Program-made: the position numbers and the translations under genes
In this document: positions 40,841 through 49,481 of the stretch, piece by piece
Numbering within the stretch: position 1 is the stretch's first letter
How the letters are laid out: each line of letters opens with the position of its first letter
DNA from: Litoribrevibacter euphylliae
Lineage (GTDB): Bacteria > Pseudomonadota > Gammaproteobacteria > Pseudomonadales > Litoribrevibacteraceae
Assembly (NCBI RefSeq): GCF_042646085.1
Contig: NZ_JBHRSZ010000002.1
Span: 62,001 to 126,000 of the forward strand
Length of the DNA stretch: 64,000 nt
Direction of reading: 5' to 3'
Notes under the pieces: generated by a model
Told to the model about the DNA's origin: nothing
The model's database searches: none
The model's input: only the letters and a program-made list of their open reading frames with translations

Positions 40841-42804
40841 AAGTCCTTTGGTATCTCTATCTCAAATCGAGTGTATTTTCCTGGTTCTGACATACATTTA
40901 ATGTGCCCATACAACGCTTGGGTAACGATGTTGTAAGCAATGTGCAGTCCTAAGCCTGCCGTACCACTCATCCGGGAAGACGTGACAAAAGGATCAAAAA
41001 TTTGATTGATCATGCTGTCATCAATCCCCTTACCTGAATCTTCTACTGCCAACCGTATGCGATCTTCATATGACTCAGCAGAAATAATGACATCACCTAA
41101 CGCATCCCCCCCATAGCCGTGCTGAAAGGCATTATTAATCAGGATTTCAAGCAACGTTGCCAGTTTCTCAACGTCCTGGAAGGCCTCCACTTCATCAACA
41201 CACTTAACCTTACACTTCGCTTTTAACTCGGTACTGAGACTTAGATTCTCCGATAACTTACCCAAAAAAGCCTTTAACTCCACCGACGCCCACAGATCAG
41301 GCTCTGGCTTGACGGATAACATCTTAAACGTTGAAACCAAGCTAGACGCTTTATTGAGGTTCTTAACGATCAGACCTAGAGATTCAGTGCTGGCAAAAAT
41401 CATATTTTGAAAGTCAGCCGTAGATAAGCGCCCTTCCGAATAGTTTTGATTTACTTTCGCCATCTGCTCTTCTAAGAAACTCACTGAGGTTAATGCTATT
41501 CCCAGTGGGGTATTCATCTCATGAGCAACCCCAGCAACCAGCTGTCCCATGGAAGCCATTTTTCTCGCTTCAACCAAGTCCTGCTGGTTCTTTGATAACT
41601 GAGAAACCATTTGATTAAAGTTGAGAGCTAATTCCCGCATCTCATCGCGTGTAGACTCTGGCATATAGGTATCCAAACGGCCATTGGCCACAGACTTTGA
41701 CTTCTCAACAAAGGACTTGAGCGTCTGATGAACCGACAAATACATGCCCGCATATAAAAAGATAATCAGCGCCAAAAGAAATGCTGTCAAACACATGAAT
41801 CCAATGAGTTTACCGCTTTCTTCATCCGCCCGGTTTTTGAGTTGCTCTTCTACAATATCCAACAGAGTATCGATGAATTGATACATGGTGTTATGGATGT
41901 CCGTCATTTGCAGATAGTAGTCTTGCCACCCCATTGTCCTCTGATCAGCTTCTATGATTTCCCGATACATAGAATCACGCCCTTTAAGGACACCCGTAAT
42001 CACACGATCAACCCCACGCTGAAGCGGAAGATGAAACTGCTTGTTTTCTGCCACCGCATAACCGAGATTATTACTCAGAAGGTGGAAGCTATCCGTCAAA
42101 TCGTCGTAAATTTCGTCTAATTCTTTATACGTGTCGTGGTCGATACTCAATTGATTTAAGGCATACGCACCGTAAGCTCGCGCTCGACCTAACTCACGCA
42201 AAGCAATCGGCATATCATCGGAAAGCATATTGATTAACAAGAAGGTATTTAGGTTTGGATCGTGGACTAACTTGGTTCGATAGCCAATTACATCCACCAA
42301 AACCTGAATTGTGCGGACAAAGCTGTCGTAATATTTGAATTGGATGTGCGGCCCACCTTGGGCGCCTGAAGAATAACTGTTGAGCTGCTTCCAACTAACA
42401 TGTACTTGCTTTAATTGATGATCAATTTCCGCATCATCAAACTCATCAACCAGCATTTTAAGCTTGTTAAGCATCGACTCCACTTGTTTTTTCTTCGTAT
42501 CCAACTCATTCCGAATCACTTCTAAATCATTAACTCTAAGGATGATTGAACGATCACGAAATTCTGACGCCTGCTCAATTAATTTAAAGGCTTGAGCCAA
42601 CATACGGAGCCCTTGCTGCTCAACCTTTGTAATAGCCAAGTTGCGTTGAATCTCAGTAACCAGGCCATATCCCAAAAGCCCTACTGGCAATAAAAACAAC
42701 GCACTAATCAGCATGAATTTTTTCAGATACGATAAACGATCCATCAAGCTTCGGGCAGGAGAAAACACTGTCTGAAAGAATGTCCTTTTCGGCGGGGACG
42801 GCAT
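40825..42804 (-). CDS. membrane sensor histidine kinase
   Basis: This 659-residue kinase has TM1 at about 30-50, a long helical periplasmic sensor (about 51-330), TM2 near 333-358, a HAMP segment and a HisKA/HATPase core. The H-box is AGVAHEMNTPLG with His428; the N-box LINNAFQHG, G1 VEDSGKGID and G2 GTAGLGLHIAY are intact. There is no receiver domain and no adjacent response regulator, so it is an orphan. The four-helix-like sensor and its ligand are unknown. A decayed MITE end lies upstream. Confidence 0.9.
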   Translation of the reverse strand: MPSPPKRTFFQTVFSPARSLMDRLSYLKKFMLISALFLLPVGLLGYGLVTEIQRNLAITKVEQQGLRMLAQAFKLIEQASEFRDRSIILRVNDLEVIRNELDTKKKQVESMLNKLKMLVDEFDDAEIDHQLKQVHVSWKQLNSYSSGAQGGPHIQFKYYDSFVRTIQVLVDVIGYRTKLVHDPNLNTFLLINMLSDDMPIALRELGRARAYGAYALNQLSIDHDTYKELDEIYDDLTDSFHLLSNNLGYAVAENKQFHLPLQRGVDRVITGVLKGRDSMYREIIEADQRTMGWQDYYLQMTDIHNTMYQFIDTLLDIVEEQLKNRADEESGKLIGFMCLTAFLLALIIFLYAGMYLSVHQTLKSFVEKSKSVANGRLDTYMPESTRDEMRELALNFNQMVSQLSKNQQDLVEARKMASMGQLVAGVAHEMNTPLGIALTSVSFLEEQMAKVNQNYSEGRLSTADFQNMIFASTESLGLIVKNLNKASSLVSTFKMLSVKPEPDLWASVELKAFLGKLSENLSLSTELKAKCKVKCVDEVEAFQDVEKLATLLEILINNAFQHGYGGDALGDVIISAESYEDRIRLAVEDSGKGIDDSMINQIFDPFVTSSRMSGTAGLGLHIAYNIVTQALYGHIKCMSEPGKYTRFEIEIPKDLREQL

Positions 42805-42866
42805 ATCTGAGTCCTTAGCATTTTTTATTATTTATAACGTCAATGAATGGCTACCGAACCCAAGCT

Positions 42867-42885
42867 ACTTATTCAGAGGTTCCCC
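42867..42885. repeat. decayed MITE right end
   Basis: ACTTATTCAGAGGTTCCCC matches the right terminus of the 269-bp element at nearly every base. Confidence 0.55.
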
Positions 42886-42940
42886 AGGTTCGGAAGACAC
42901 CCACTTTATAATATTTCGCTATAAAAATCCGTGAAAAACC

Positions 42941-42960
42941 TAGGGAATCTTTAAATGAAC
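42941..42960. repeat. decayed MITE left end
   Basis: TAGGGAATCTTTAAATGAAC resembles TA plus the element's left terminus. With the right end 56 bases upstream, it faces away, as the outer flanks of two lost copies would. Confidence 0.4.
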
Positions 42961-43054
42961 TAAGATTAAAATCAGAGAAATTGGAACTTAAGCTCTAGAA
43001 GACATTTATCCTACCAGCCCAGACATTATCTGACTGATATCAAAGGATAAGAAG

Positions 43055-43324
43055 ATGTTTATTCGAATAGATAACGTACCGTCGGATATCACAGAAGAAG
43101 AGATTATGGCGTTGTTTAACAACAGCCCCAGAGTCAAGAATGTGGCTATCAAGAGTATTGCAGGCAACAAGAGTGTCATCATCTGGGTTCGATTAAACGT
43201 AGAATCTCGCGCCGTCATCAATGGCATTGCTGATTATATAAACGGTCGTTATGTTCGCGGAACACCCATTAAGGCCTGTGCCCCACTCTTTTTTAACGAA
43301 CCTGTTTTTAACGATTCGGACTGA
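43055..43324 (+). CDS. small RRM-like RNA-binding protein
   Basis: This 89-residue protein reads as an RNA recognition motif: MFIRIDNVPSDITEEEIMALF (strand 1/RNP2 and helix 1), VKNVAI, then SVIIWVRLNV (RNP1-like strand) and helix 2 with a closing strand. The RNP1 aromatic residues are only partly present, so RNA binding is likely but not assured. AGGA lies near the start ATG 43055. Small RRM proteins in bacteria are often cold-inducible; no evidence for this is visible here. Confidence 0.65.
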   Translation: MFIRIDNVPSDITEEEIMALFNNSPRVKNVAIKSIAGNKSVIIWVRLNVESRAVINGIADYINGRYVRGTPIKACAPLFFNEPVFNDSD

Positions 43325-43331
43325 CCCGCGC

Positions 43332-44339
43332 TTAAATCTGACGCCAATTCTTAACCGCTACTTTCTCTTTGATCACATCAATGGTCTGCACACTCATATT
43401 CCGTGTTAACTGATGTAATTGCGGATTTTCTTCGCTAAAAGTAGAGAGCACTGCGTCCAAAATTGTATCCATATCCGGCTGTTGACCATCCGTTGCAATA
43501 TCTGAGATCAAGCCATCCATTACCTGCCACACTACATCAGACACCACTCGCTGAATTTCCTGGCTGATTTTATCCCCCACCACAGGCAACTTTTCCAGCG
43601 TCTTTAATTCGGTTTGAGACTCAACCGCGACTTCAACACGCTGACGGATATTTGATTCAATCAGATTACGGTTTTTCTGATAATGCTCTGCAATAAAATC
43701 TTCGATACCAGAGGCAATCCAGCGAACAAGTTCAGGTTTATTAGGTTTGAACACATTCTCCATGATCTTCTTACCTAACGGATAATCCTGATCAAATTCC
43801 GCCTGAACACCATTGAGCACATTAAGCACGACCTTATCGGACACTTCTTCAACCAGAATATCGTGATACTTAACAAATCGACGATAGAAATAATTGTCTT
43901 TCAAGTTGATCACGCCCATGCGATGTAAACGCAGCAATACCGAGATTACCCTTAACAAACGCAGCCAACGGAACTCGGCAAGAGGGATACAACCAAGCAA
44001 GTCATACCAATGAAACAGCGGGAAAAAGAAGACACCAGGGTACTCTTTGCGTTTAAGGCTAATCCCCCAACGAACACAAAACTCGGTCAGAAAGAAGAGT
44101 ACAAAAGCACCATCAATATAAACAAAGTTTGGAGTTATGTAATCGAGATACCATTGATGCGCGGGAGCAGACAGGCTCTGCCAAAATGAAGTCAGCACTT
44201 CCCAAGTCATTAACCAATCGATCACCAGGAAAGATAGATTAGAGAAAAGCACCAGGATCATGATCACGTCCCAAGCGACGTATTGTCGATCCGTTTTACT
44301 GCTTTGTTTAAATTTCTCTAAATGAATATGTTCAGACAA
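43332..44339 (-). CDS. voltage-sensor-domain-like membrane protein without pore
   Basis: The first 145 of 335 residues look like a four-helix voltage-sensor domain: S1 about 22-44, S2 about 70-93 with Glu86 (TEFCVRW), S3 about 105-118 with Asp113 (WYDLLG), and S4 about 121-142 with Arg at 124, 127, 130, 137 and 140. No pore helices or selectivity filter follow; the remainder is a helical cytoplasmic domain of about 190 residues. Known pore-less sensors include Hv1 proton channels and voltage-sensitive phosphatases. The function of this protein is unknown; the fold call is by pattern. Confidence 0.65.
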   Translation of the reverse strand: MSEHIHLEKFKQSSKTDRQYVAWDVIMILVLFSNLSFLVIDWLMTWEVLTSFWQSLSAPAHQWYLDYITPNFVYIDGAFVLFFLTEFCVRWGISLKRKEYPGVFFFPLFHWYDLLGCIPLAEFRWLRLLRVISVLLRLHRMGVINLKDNYFYRRFVKYHDILVEEVSDKVVLNVLNGVQAEFDQDYPLGKKIMENVFKPNKPELVRWIASGIEDFIAEHYQKNRNLIESNIRQRVEVAVESQTELKTLEKLPVVGDKISQEIQRVVSDVVWQVMDGLISDIATDGQQPDMDTILDAVLSTFSEENPQLHQLTRNMSVQTIDVIKEKVAVKNWRQI

Positions 44340-44409
44340 CTTATTTCCCCTGTCTTCTGAAACGGGTAGAATTTGCCAGTTCTAACACGGATGAACAGGC
44401 ATTTAGCTC

Positions 44410-45018
44410 ATGAAGCTGTATTTCAGGCTGCTCCTACTCTGGTTAAACCTTCGTAAAACCAGCAACATAACCGTCGATGATACCTCAGTCTTTCATTCTC
44501 GTGTATGGCCAACCGATTTGGATTTCAACGGTCACATGACCAACACGCGCTACGCAAATTTGTTTGATCTCAGCCATATTCAACTGTTCAGCCAACTGGG
44601 GTTAATCCCCACATTAAAGCAAAAACGCTGGTCTCCTGTTATCAATGCCAGAACCATCAGTTATTTCAAAGAGCTATCGCCCTTTGAGGCGTTTACCGTC
44701 ACCTCACGGTTGATCTATTGGGATCGAAACTATTTCTACATGGAGCAGCGGATACTCAATCAAGCAGGAAAAACCTCTGCCATCAGTTACAGCCGGGAAC
44801 TCCTCGTGGATAAGAGCAATTCTTCCTCAAAAGGCATTGTGTCGTTTAAAGACGCATTAATCGAAGCTCACAAAGTGGGGGGTGTTTCTGTCTCTCAAGC
44901 CCGTAAAGACTTTGATTCACACAGCATTTTCGACTCACCTGAAATTCCGGAACACATCAAACACTGGAAGGAAACACTGAGCATTCAGAAAAAGATGGCT
45001 AAATCCCAACACGGGTAA
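44410..45018 (+). CDS. 4HBT/THEM6-like thioesterase
   Basis: This 202-residue protein has a hydrophobic N-terminus (YFRLLLLWLNL) that may anchor it, then a hotdog domain with VWPTDLDFNGHMTNTRY and Asp in the catalytic position. The TDLDFNGHMTN motif is typical of the THEM6-like branch of acyl-CoA thioesterases. The substrate is unknown. It is divergent from the voltage-sensor-like gene. Confidence 0.82.
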   Translation: MKLYFRLLLLWLNLRKTSNITVDDTSVFHSRVWPTDLDFNGHMTNTRYANLFDLSHIQLFSQLGLIPTLKQKRWSPVINARTISYFKELSPFEAFTVTSRLIYWDRNYFYMEQRILNQAGKTSAISYSRELLVDKSNSSSKGIVSFKDALIEAHKVGGVSVSQARKDFDSHSIFDSPEIPEHIKHWKETLSIQKKMAKSQHG

Positions 45019-45032
45019 AAAGACTGACAGGC

Positions 45033-45299
45033 TTACACCGAACCAAAGTACTCGTCTTCTGCTGAGCGCTGCTGAAGTATTTTCCACTGCTCGCGAGACA
45101 AGATATTACAACTCTCTGCCTCTTCATCAAAAATAATCACGGCCGCTCCTGATCGGAGTTGAGCAACCACATCCTGCTTTTTGTCTTCCAACGAGCGCTC
45201 TATTTCACCGTAATCTGTGCCTTCTCTCGAGATAAAAGATTCGATCAGCCCTTCTAGAGCGTCTTGTGATAATTGTTGCCAAGGTACTTCGATGGCCAT
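45033..45299 (-). CDS. yheU: YheU family protein (UPF0270)
   Basis: This 88-residue protein has the YheU pattern: VPWQQLSQDALEGLIESFISREGTDYGEIERSLEDK. Its function is unknown. It has a slightly longer C-terminus than E. coli YheU. It is 32 bases downstream of the lytic transglycosylase gene on the same strand and may be co-transcribed. Confidence 0.88.
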   Translation of the reverse strand: MAIEVPWQQLSQDALEGLIESFISREGTDYGEIERSLEDKKQDVVAQLRSGAAVIIFDEEAESCNILSREQWKILQQRSAEDEYFGSV

Positions 45300-45331
45300 C
45301 TAGATTTAATTCCGAAAAGCGTATTTAAAAA

Positions 45332-45943
45332 TTAAAGAAAGGTCCTACTAAACCAACCCCGATCCAAATCGGCTTTACAGGTTTTGTATTGTCTAAGGTA
45401 TTGTGAAGCTCGTCGTTGGACTTTATCCGACACTTTCAACAACCATTTCTTTTTGTTGTAAGTGCGTCGTGAATAGCCTCCATGCCCTTCATGGTAAGCA
45501 AGATAGAGGTGCTTGGCGTTCCACTTAGAAATGCCATTTCTCTTATGACTGGTGTAGTTATACCAACCGATAAAATCGACGGCATCGTCAAAATCATCCC
45601 GATCCGCACCGTAGTTTTTGGTCTTACTAATGTAGTGATCCCAGGTTTCATCAAGTGCTTGCGCATAACCATAGGCACTGGAAGGTCGAGGCCCTGGAAA
45701 GATCCAAAGAAACGTAGAACGAGGCGGTTTGGCGTCACTGACAAACTTTGATTCTTGATGAATAAAGGCCATGGTCACATGAATCGGCACGCCCCATTTT
45801 TTTTGAACATCTGACGCGGCTTCGTACCAATCGTAGTTTTCATCAAACATCGAACAGACATTGTTGATATTTTTGGGCTGAGAAGAGCATCCCATCACCA
45901 AAAAAGACAAGCCTAAAACCATCAATAACGCCCGTTGATTCAT
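45332..45943 (-). CDS. lytic transglycosylase-like lipoprotein
   Basis: This 203-residue lipoprotein has a signal ending in LVMGC (Cys19) and an SLT-type lysozyme domain with Glu63 in FIHQESKF as probable catalytic acid. The further family motif SSAYGYAQALDETW is present. It should cleave peptidoglycan from the outer membrane side of the periplasm. The size matches short MltE/EmtA-like enzymes. It lies downstream of ligA on the same strand. Confidence 0.85.
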   Translation of the reverse strand: MNQRALLMVLGLSFLVMGCSSQPKNINNVCSMFDENYDWYEAASDVQKKWGVPIHVTMAFIHQESKFVSDAKPPRSTFLWIFPGPRPSSAYGYAQALDETWDHYISKTKNYGADRDDFDDAVDFIGWYNYTSHKRNGISKWNAKHLYLAYHEGHGGYSRRTYNKKKWLLKVSDKVQRRASQYLRQYKTCKADLDRGWFSRTFL

Positions 45944-46061
45944 TTCAACACCCAGCTTCTACTTTTACCATTCCACTCATGATATGCGTGGTTGTTTCTT
46001 CACATGATTGCGTCAAGTATTTAACGTCTCCGAATGAAGTTCAAGCCATATCATCTCGAAA

Positions 46062-48161
46062 TCATTCCACCGAAATACCGTGTTGCTGAAGTAAAGCAAT
46101 AAAGGCTTCTTCGTCCATCACTTCAACACCTAAGTCCTGAGCTTTGGTGAGCTTCGAACCGGCACCTGGACCAGCGACAACACAATGAGTCTTTTTCGAA
46201 ACACTGCCCGCGACCTTAGCACCAAGGCGTTGAAGTTTCTCTTTACCCTCAGTACGAGACATCCGCTCTAACGTTCCGGTTAACACCCACGTCTGATCGT
46301 TCAATGGCAGATCCTCGGCATTCACGACTTCAATGTCATCCCAGCAAAGCCCTTGCTCAATCAAATCTGCAACCACAGCGCGATTGGCTTCATTTTCAAA
46401 GAAATGACGAATATGCTCAGCAACAATAGGCCCGATATCGTCTACTTCAGTTAACCGTTCAATAGAGGCATCCATAATAGACTCAAGGTTTCCGAACGCT
46501 TTCGCCAAGTTTTGCGCGGTTGCCTCGCCTACTTCACGGATGCCCAGAGAATATAGAAACTTAGGCAACGTTGTTTGTTTACTTTCAGACAGAGAACGTA
46601 TCAGGTTCTCAGCCGATTTTTCACCCATGCGTTCCAACGCTGCCACATCGTCGACTTGTAAACGGAACAAATCCCCCAACTGAGTGACCATCTCTTTGTC
46701 GACGAAGACCTCAATCAGCTTCTCGCCCAAACCATCAATGTCCATCGCTTTTCGGGACGCAAAGTGGATAAAGGCTTGCTTACGCTGAGCCGCACAAATC
46801 AAACCACCCGTACAGCGAGCAACGGCTTCCCCCTCAACGCGTTCAATTTCTGAATGACAAACAGGGCAATCATCAGGTAATACAACCTTTTCGGCGCCTT
46901 CAGGACGGCGTTCTTCAACAACTTTCACTACTTGTGGAATCACATCTCCGGCACGTCGAACAATAACTGAATCACCAATCATCACCCCCAAACGTTCGAC
47001 TTCATCCATGTTATGAAGGGTTACGTTTGACACGGTTACACCGCCCACAAAGACAGGTTCTAAACGTCCCACTGGCGTAATGGCGCCAGTACGCCCGACC
47101 TGAAACTCTACACCCTGCAATACAGTGATCTTCTCTTGCGCTGGGAACTTATGAGCCACCGCCCAACGAGGTGCTCGTGAGACAAACCCTAAACGCTTCT
47201 GAAGATCAAAGCGGTTAACCTTGAATACGATGCCATCGATCTCATACGCTAGATGATCACGCTTCGCCTCAAGCCCTTTGTAATATTCCAAACATGCATC
47301 GATCCCCTGAACACATGCCATTTCTTTGTTAGTCAAAAAGCCCCAGGCTTTAAACTGATTCAGAACCGCATAATGACTTTCAGGAAGTGCACCACCTTCA
47401 ACAATACCTGCGGAGTAACAACAAAACTCCAGTGGTCGCTTCGCCGTGAGTTTAGGGTCGAGCTGTCGCAAGCTACCTGCTGCTGCATTTCGAGGATTCA
47501 CAAACGCTTTCTCACCAGCTGCCTTGGCGGTTTCATTCAAACGATGAAAGCCTTTCTTTGGCATGTAAACTTCACCGCGCACTTCCAAACGCTTTGGATA
47601 GCCATCGCCAGTAAGTTTCAAAGGAATCGACGGAATTGTACGAACATTTAATGTGATGTCTTCGCCCTGAGAACCGTCTCCACGGGTCGCTCCTCTTACC
47701 AGCAAACCATCTTCATACAGCAGACTCACTGCAATACCATCCAGCTTAGGTTCACAGGCGAACTCGACGGTGTCCTGTTCGGTAAGCCCTAAAAGCTTCT
47801 TAATTCGCTGATCGAACGCTCTAAACTCGGTCTCATCAAACACATTATCCAGAGACAACATCGGCATTTCGTGCGTAACGGTCGTAAAGGCAGCAAGCGG
47901 CTTATCACCCACACGCTGAGTTGGAGAATCAGGCGAAATGAATTCAGGATGCTCGGATTCAATGTTCTTGAGTTCCTGGAACAGTTGGTCGTATTCGCTG
48001 TCAGGAACACTTGGATCATCCAGTACATAGTATTGGTAGTTGTACTTATGAAGCGTCTCATGGAGCTCTGTTACTCGAGCAGCCACATCATTAGCCTGTG
48101 AACTATTAGTATTCGAGTTGCCTTGATCGGATTCACCAAACAAACCGATTTGCTCAGACAT
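46062..48161 (-). CDS. ligA: NAD-dependent DNA ligase
   Basis: This 699-residue ligase has the adenylation motif KLDG with Lys139, an OB domain, a Cys4 zinc finger (CPVC and CTGGLIC), helix-hairpin-helix repeats and a C-terminal BRCT domain. It seals nicks in replication and repair. The N-terminus has an extra Gln/Ser/Asn-rich stretch (about 1-22) not common in the family. It follows zipA, with a terminator between them. Confidence 0.97.
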   Translation of the reverse strand: MSEQIGLFGESDQGNSNTNSSQANDVAARVTELHETLHKYNYQYYVLDDPSVPDSEYDQLFQELKNIESEHPEFISPDSPTQRVGDKPLAAFTTVTHEMPMLSLDNVFDETEFRAFDQRIKKLLGLTEQDTVEFACEPKLDGIAVSLLYEDGLLVRGATRGDGSQGEDITLNVRTIPSIPLKLTGDGYPKRLEVRGEVYMPKKGFHRLNETAKAAGEKAFVNPRNAAAGSLRQLDPKLTAKRPLEFCCYSAGIVEGGALPESHYAVLNQFKAWGFLTNKEMACVQGIDACLEYYKGLEAKRDHLAYEIDGIVFKVNRFDLQKRLGFVSRAPRWAVAHKFPAQEKITVLQGVEFQVGRTGAITPVGRLEPVFVGGVTVSNVTLHNMDEVERLGVMIGDSVIVRRAGDVIPQVVKVVEERRPEGAEKVVLPDDCPVCHSEIERVEGEAVARCTGGLICAAQRKQAFIHFASRKAMDIDGLGEKLIEVFVDKEMVTQLGDLFRLQVDDVAALERMGEKSAENLIRSLSESKQTTLPKFLYSLGIREVGEATAQNLAKAFGNLESIMDASIERLTEVDDIGPIVAEHIRHFFENEANRAVVADLIEQGLCWDDIEVVNAEDLPLNDQTWVLTGTLERMSRTEGKEKLQRLGAKVAGSVSKKTHCVVAGPGAGSKLTKAQDLGVEVMDEEAFIALLQQHGISVE

Positions 48162-48194
48162 ATCTATTTACCTTACAACCTACAAATTACTGAA

Positions 48195-48219
48195 AAGAAA
48201 AAGGCTCCGATTGGAGCCT
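48195..48219 (-). terminator. rho-independent terminator between zipA and ligA
   Basis: On the minus strand the stem AGGCTCC/GGAGCCT with a 4-base loop is followed by TTTTTCTTTTC. It lies 27 bases after the zipA stop and before ligA. Confidence 0.85.
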
Positions 48220-48245
48220 GATAAACAAATTATTGAAATGTCGTG

Positions 48246-49277
48246 TTAACCTGCGTTCTGCGACAATCTGCGCTTACGCTCATAGTCCAGAATTTCCTGG
48301 CGAATATGTTCAGCCGTTTGCGTCGTCATAACACTGTGCTGTTCATCTCGTACTTCACCGTTCATATTCTTGGCAATCACTTTTGCCATTTCATACATGT
48401 AGTCAAATGCCTGGATATTATTGGTTGGACCTGGAAGACTCATAAAGAAAGTCACACCCGGTGTCCATTGATCATCCACTTTATCAAGATCAAAACTGCC
48501 AGGATTCACAGAGCTGACCATGCTGAATTGAACTTTGCCTTGTCCATTGTCTTCTTGATGACGATGGAAGATATCCATCTTGCCGTGACGTAGACCACAA
48601 GCCATCGCAACATCAACCAGTCGACCACAATTGAAGCCCTGTTCTTCGTCCTTCGCCGCAACATGTAACATAAATACGCGATCCGGATCTTCGGTCGGGC
48701 CGAGATGATCTTCTGCTAATCGACACTTTTCTAACTGCTGACGTCGAACAGACATGACTGGTTCTTCAGGTGCAGCAGTATAGGATTCAGGAGAGCGCAT
48801 CAACACATCTTCTGATTGCTCACTGATTTCAGATAGACCGACAGGTTCTGGTTTGTCTTGACTATCTGTGGAGATTTGCTGCTCAGAGTTCAACGTTGGT
48901 TGAACTTCGTCAGAATCTGAATCATCAAGCTCGTTGGATGAAAAATCCAAACTGCCCTGCGACGAACGATCTAATGGCTCTTCTGACACAGAGACAGAAT
49001 CCATTAACACAGGAACCACGGTATCCTGACGATCATGAGAGTCCGATACATCAACGAAGTCTTGATCAAACGTCGGTTCGTTACGCTCTTCGCCGTTACG
49101 AATACGAGCTCCGCCATTAGGCAACTCACCATTACAATCATCTGAGTGAGGTATGTTACTGAACTCTGACGTGGTATCTAGCTTATGACGACGCATATGT
49201 AGATAACCATGAACAAGGATTGCTGCGACAACAAGCAACCCCACTAAAATCAACCATTCACGTAAACTGATATCCAT
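48246..49277 (-). CDS. zipA: cell division protein ZipA
   Basis: This 343-residue protein has an N-terminal membrane anchor (EWLILVGLLVVAAILVHGYL, about 7-26), an acidic, Ser- and Gln-rich linker (about 30-190) and a C-terminal FtsZ-binding domain (about 195-330). That domain includes MLHVAAKDEEQGFNCGRLV and TFFMSLPGPTNN. It tethers FtsZ to the inner membrane at the division site. It lies between smc and ligA, as in pseudomonads and relatives. Confidence 0.95.
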   Translation of the reverse strand: MDISLREWLILVGLLVVAAILVHGYLHMRRHKLDTTSEFSNIPHSDDCNGELPNGGARIRNGEERNEPTFDQDFVDVSDSHDRQDTVVPVLMDSVSVSEEPLDRSSQGSLDFSSNELDDSDSDEVQPTLNSEQQISTDSQDKPEPVGLSEISEQSEDVLMRSPESYTAAPEEPVMSVRRQQLEKCRLAEDHLGPTEDPDRVFMLHVAAKDEEQGFNCGRLVDVAMACGLRHGKMDIFHRHQEDNGQGKVQFSMVSSVNPGSFDLDKVDDQWTPGVTFFMSLPGPTNNIQAFDYMYEMAKVIAKNMNGEVRDEQHSVMTTQTAEHIRQEILDYERKRRLSQNAG

Positions 49278-49400
49278 GAATTCCTTATCCTAAAAAAATA
49301 TGACGGTCGTACCCATACTGAACAATGACTAATCACCTAATTCAGCGACCGAAAGCAAAATAAAAAGTAACAATGAAGATTAGTATTTTCATACTAGCTG

Positions 49401-49423
49401 AACGGGGCACATTGTACCCCGTT
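49401..49423 (-). terminator. hairpin between smc and zipA
   Basis: AACGGGG/CCCCGTT with a 9-base loop lies about 60 bases after the smc stop. It lacks a strong T-tract. Confidence 0.5.
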
Positions 49424-49481
49424 AAATGCAGTATTTTCTAGGGTCGCAAAGAATAAATCATGCCCCTTTTAAACCTATATT

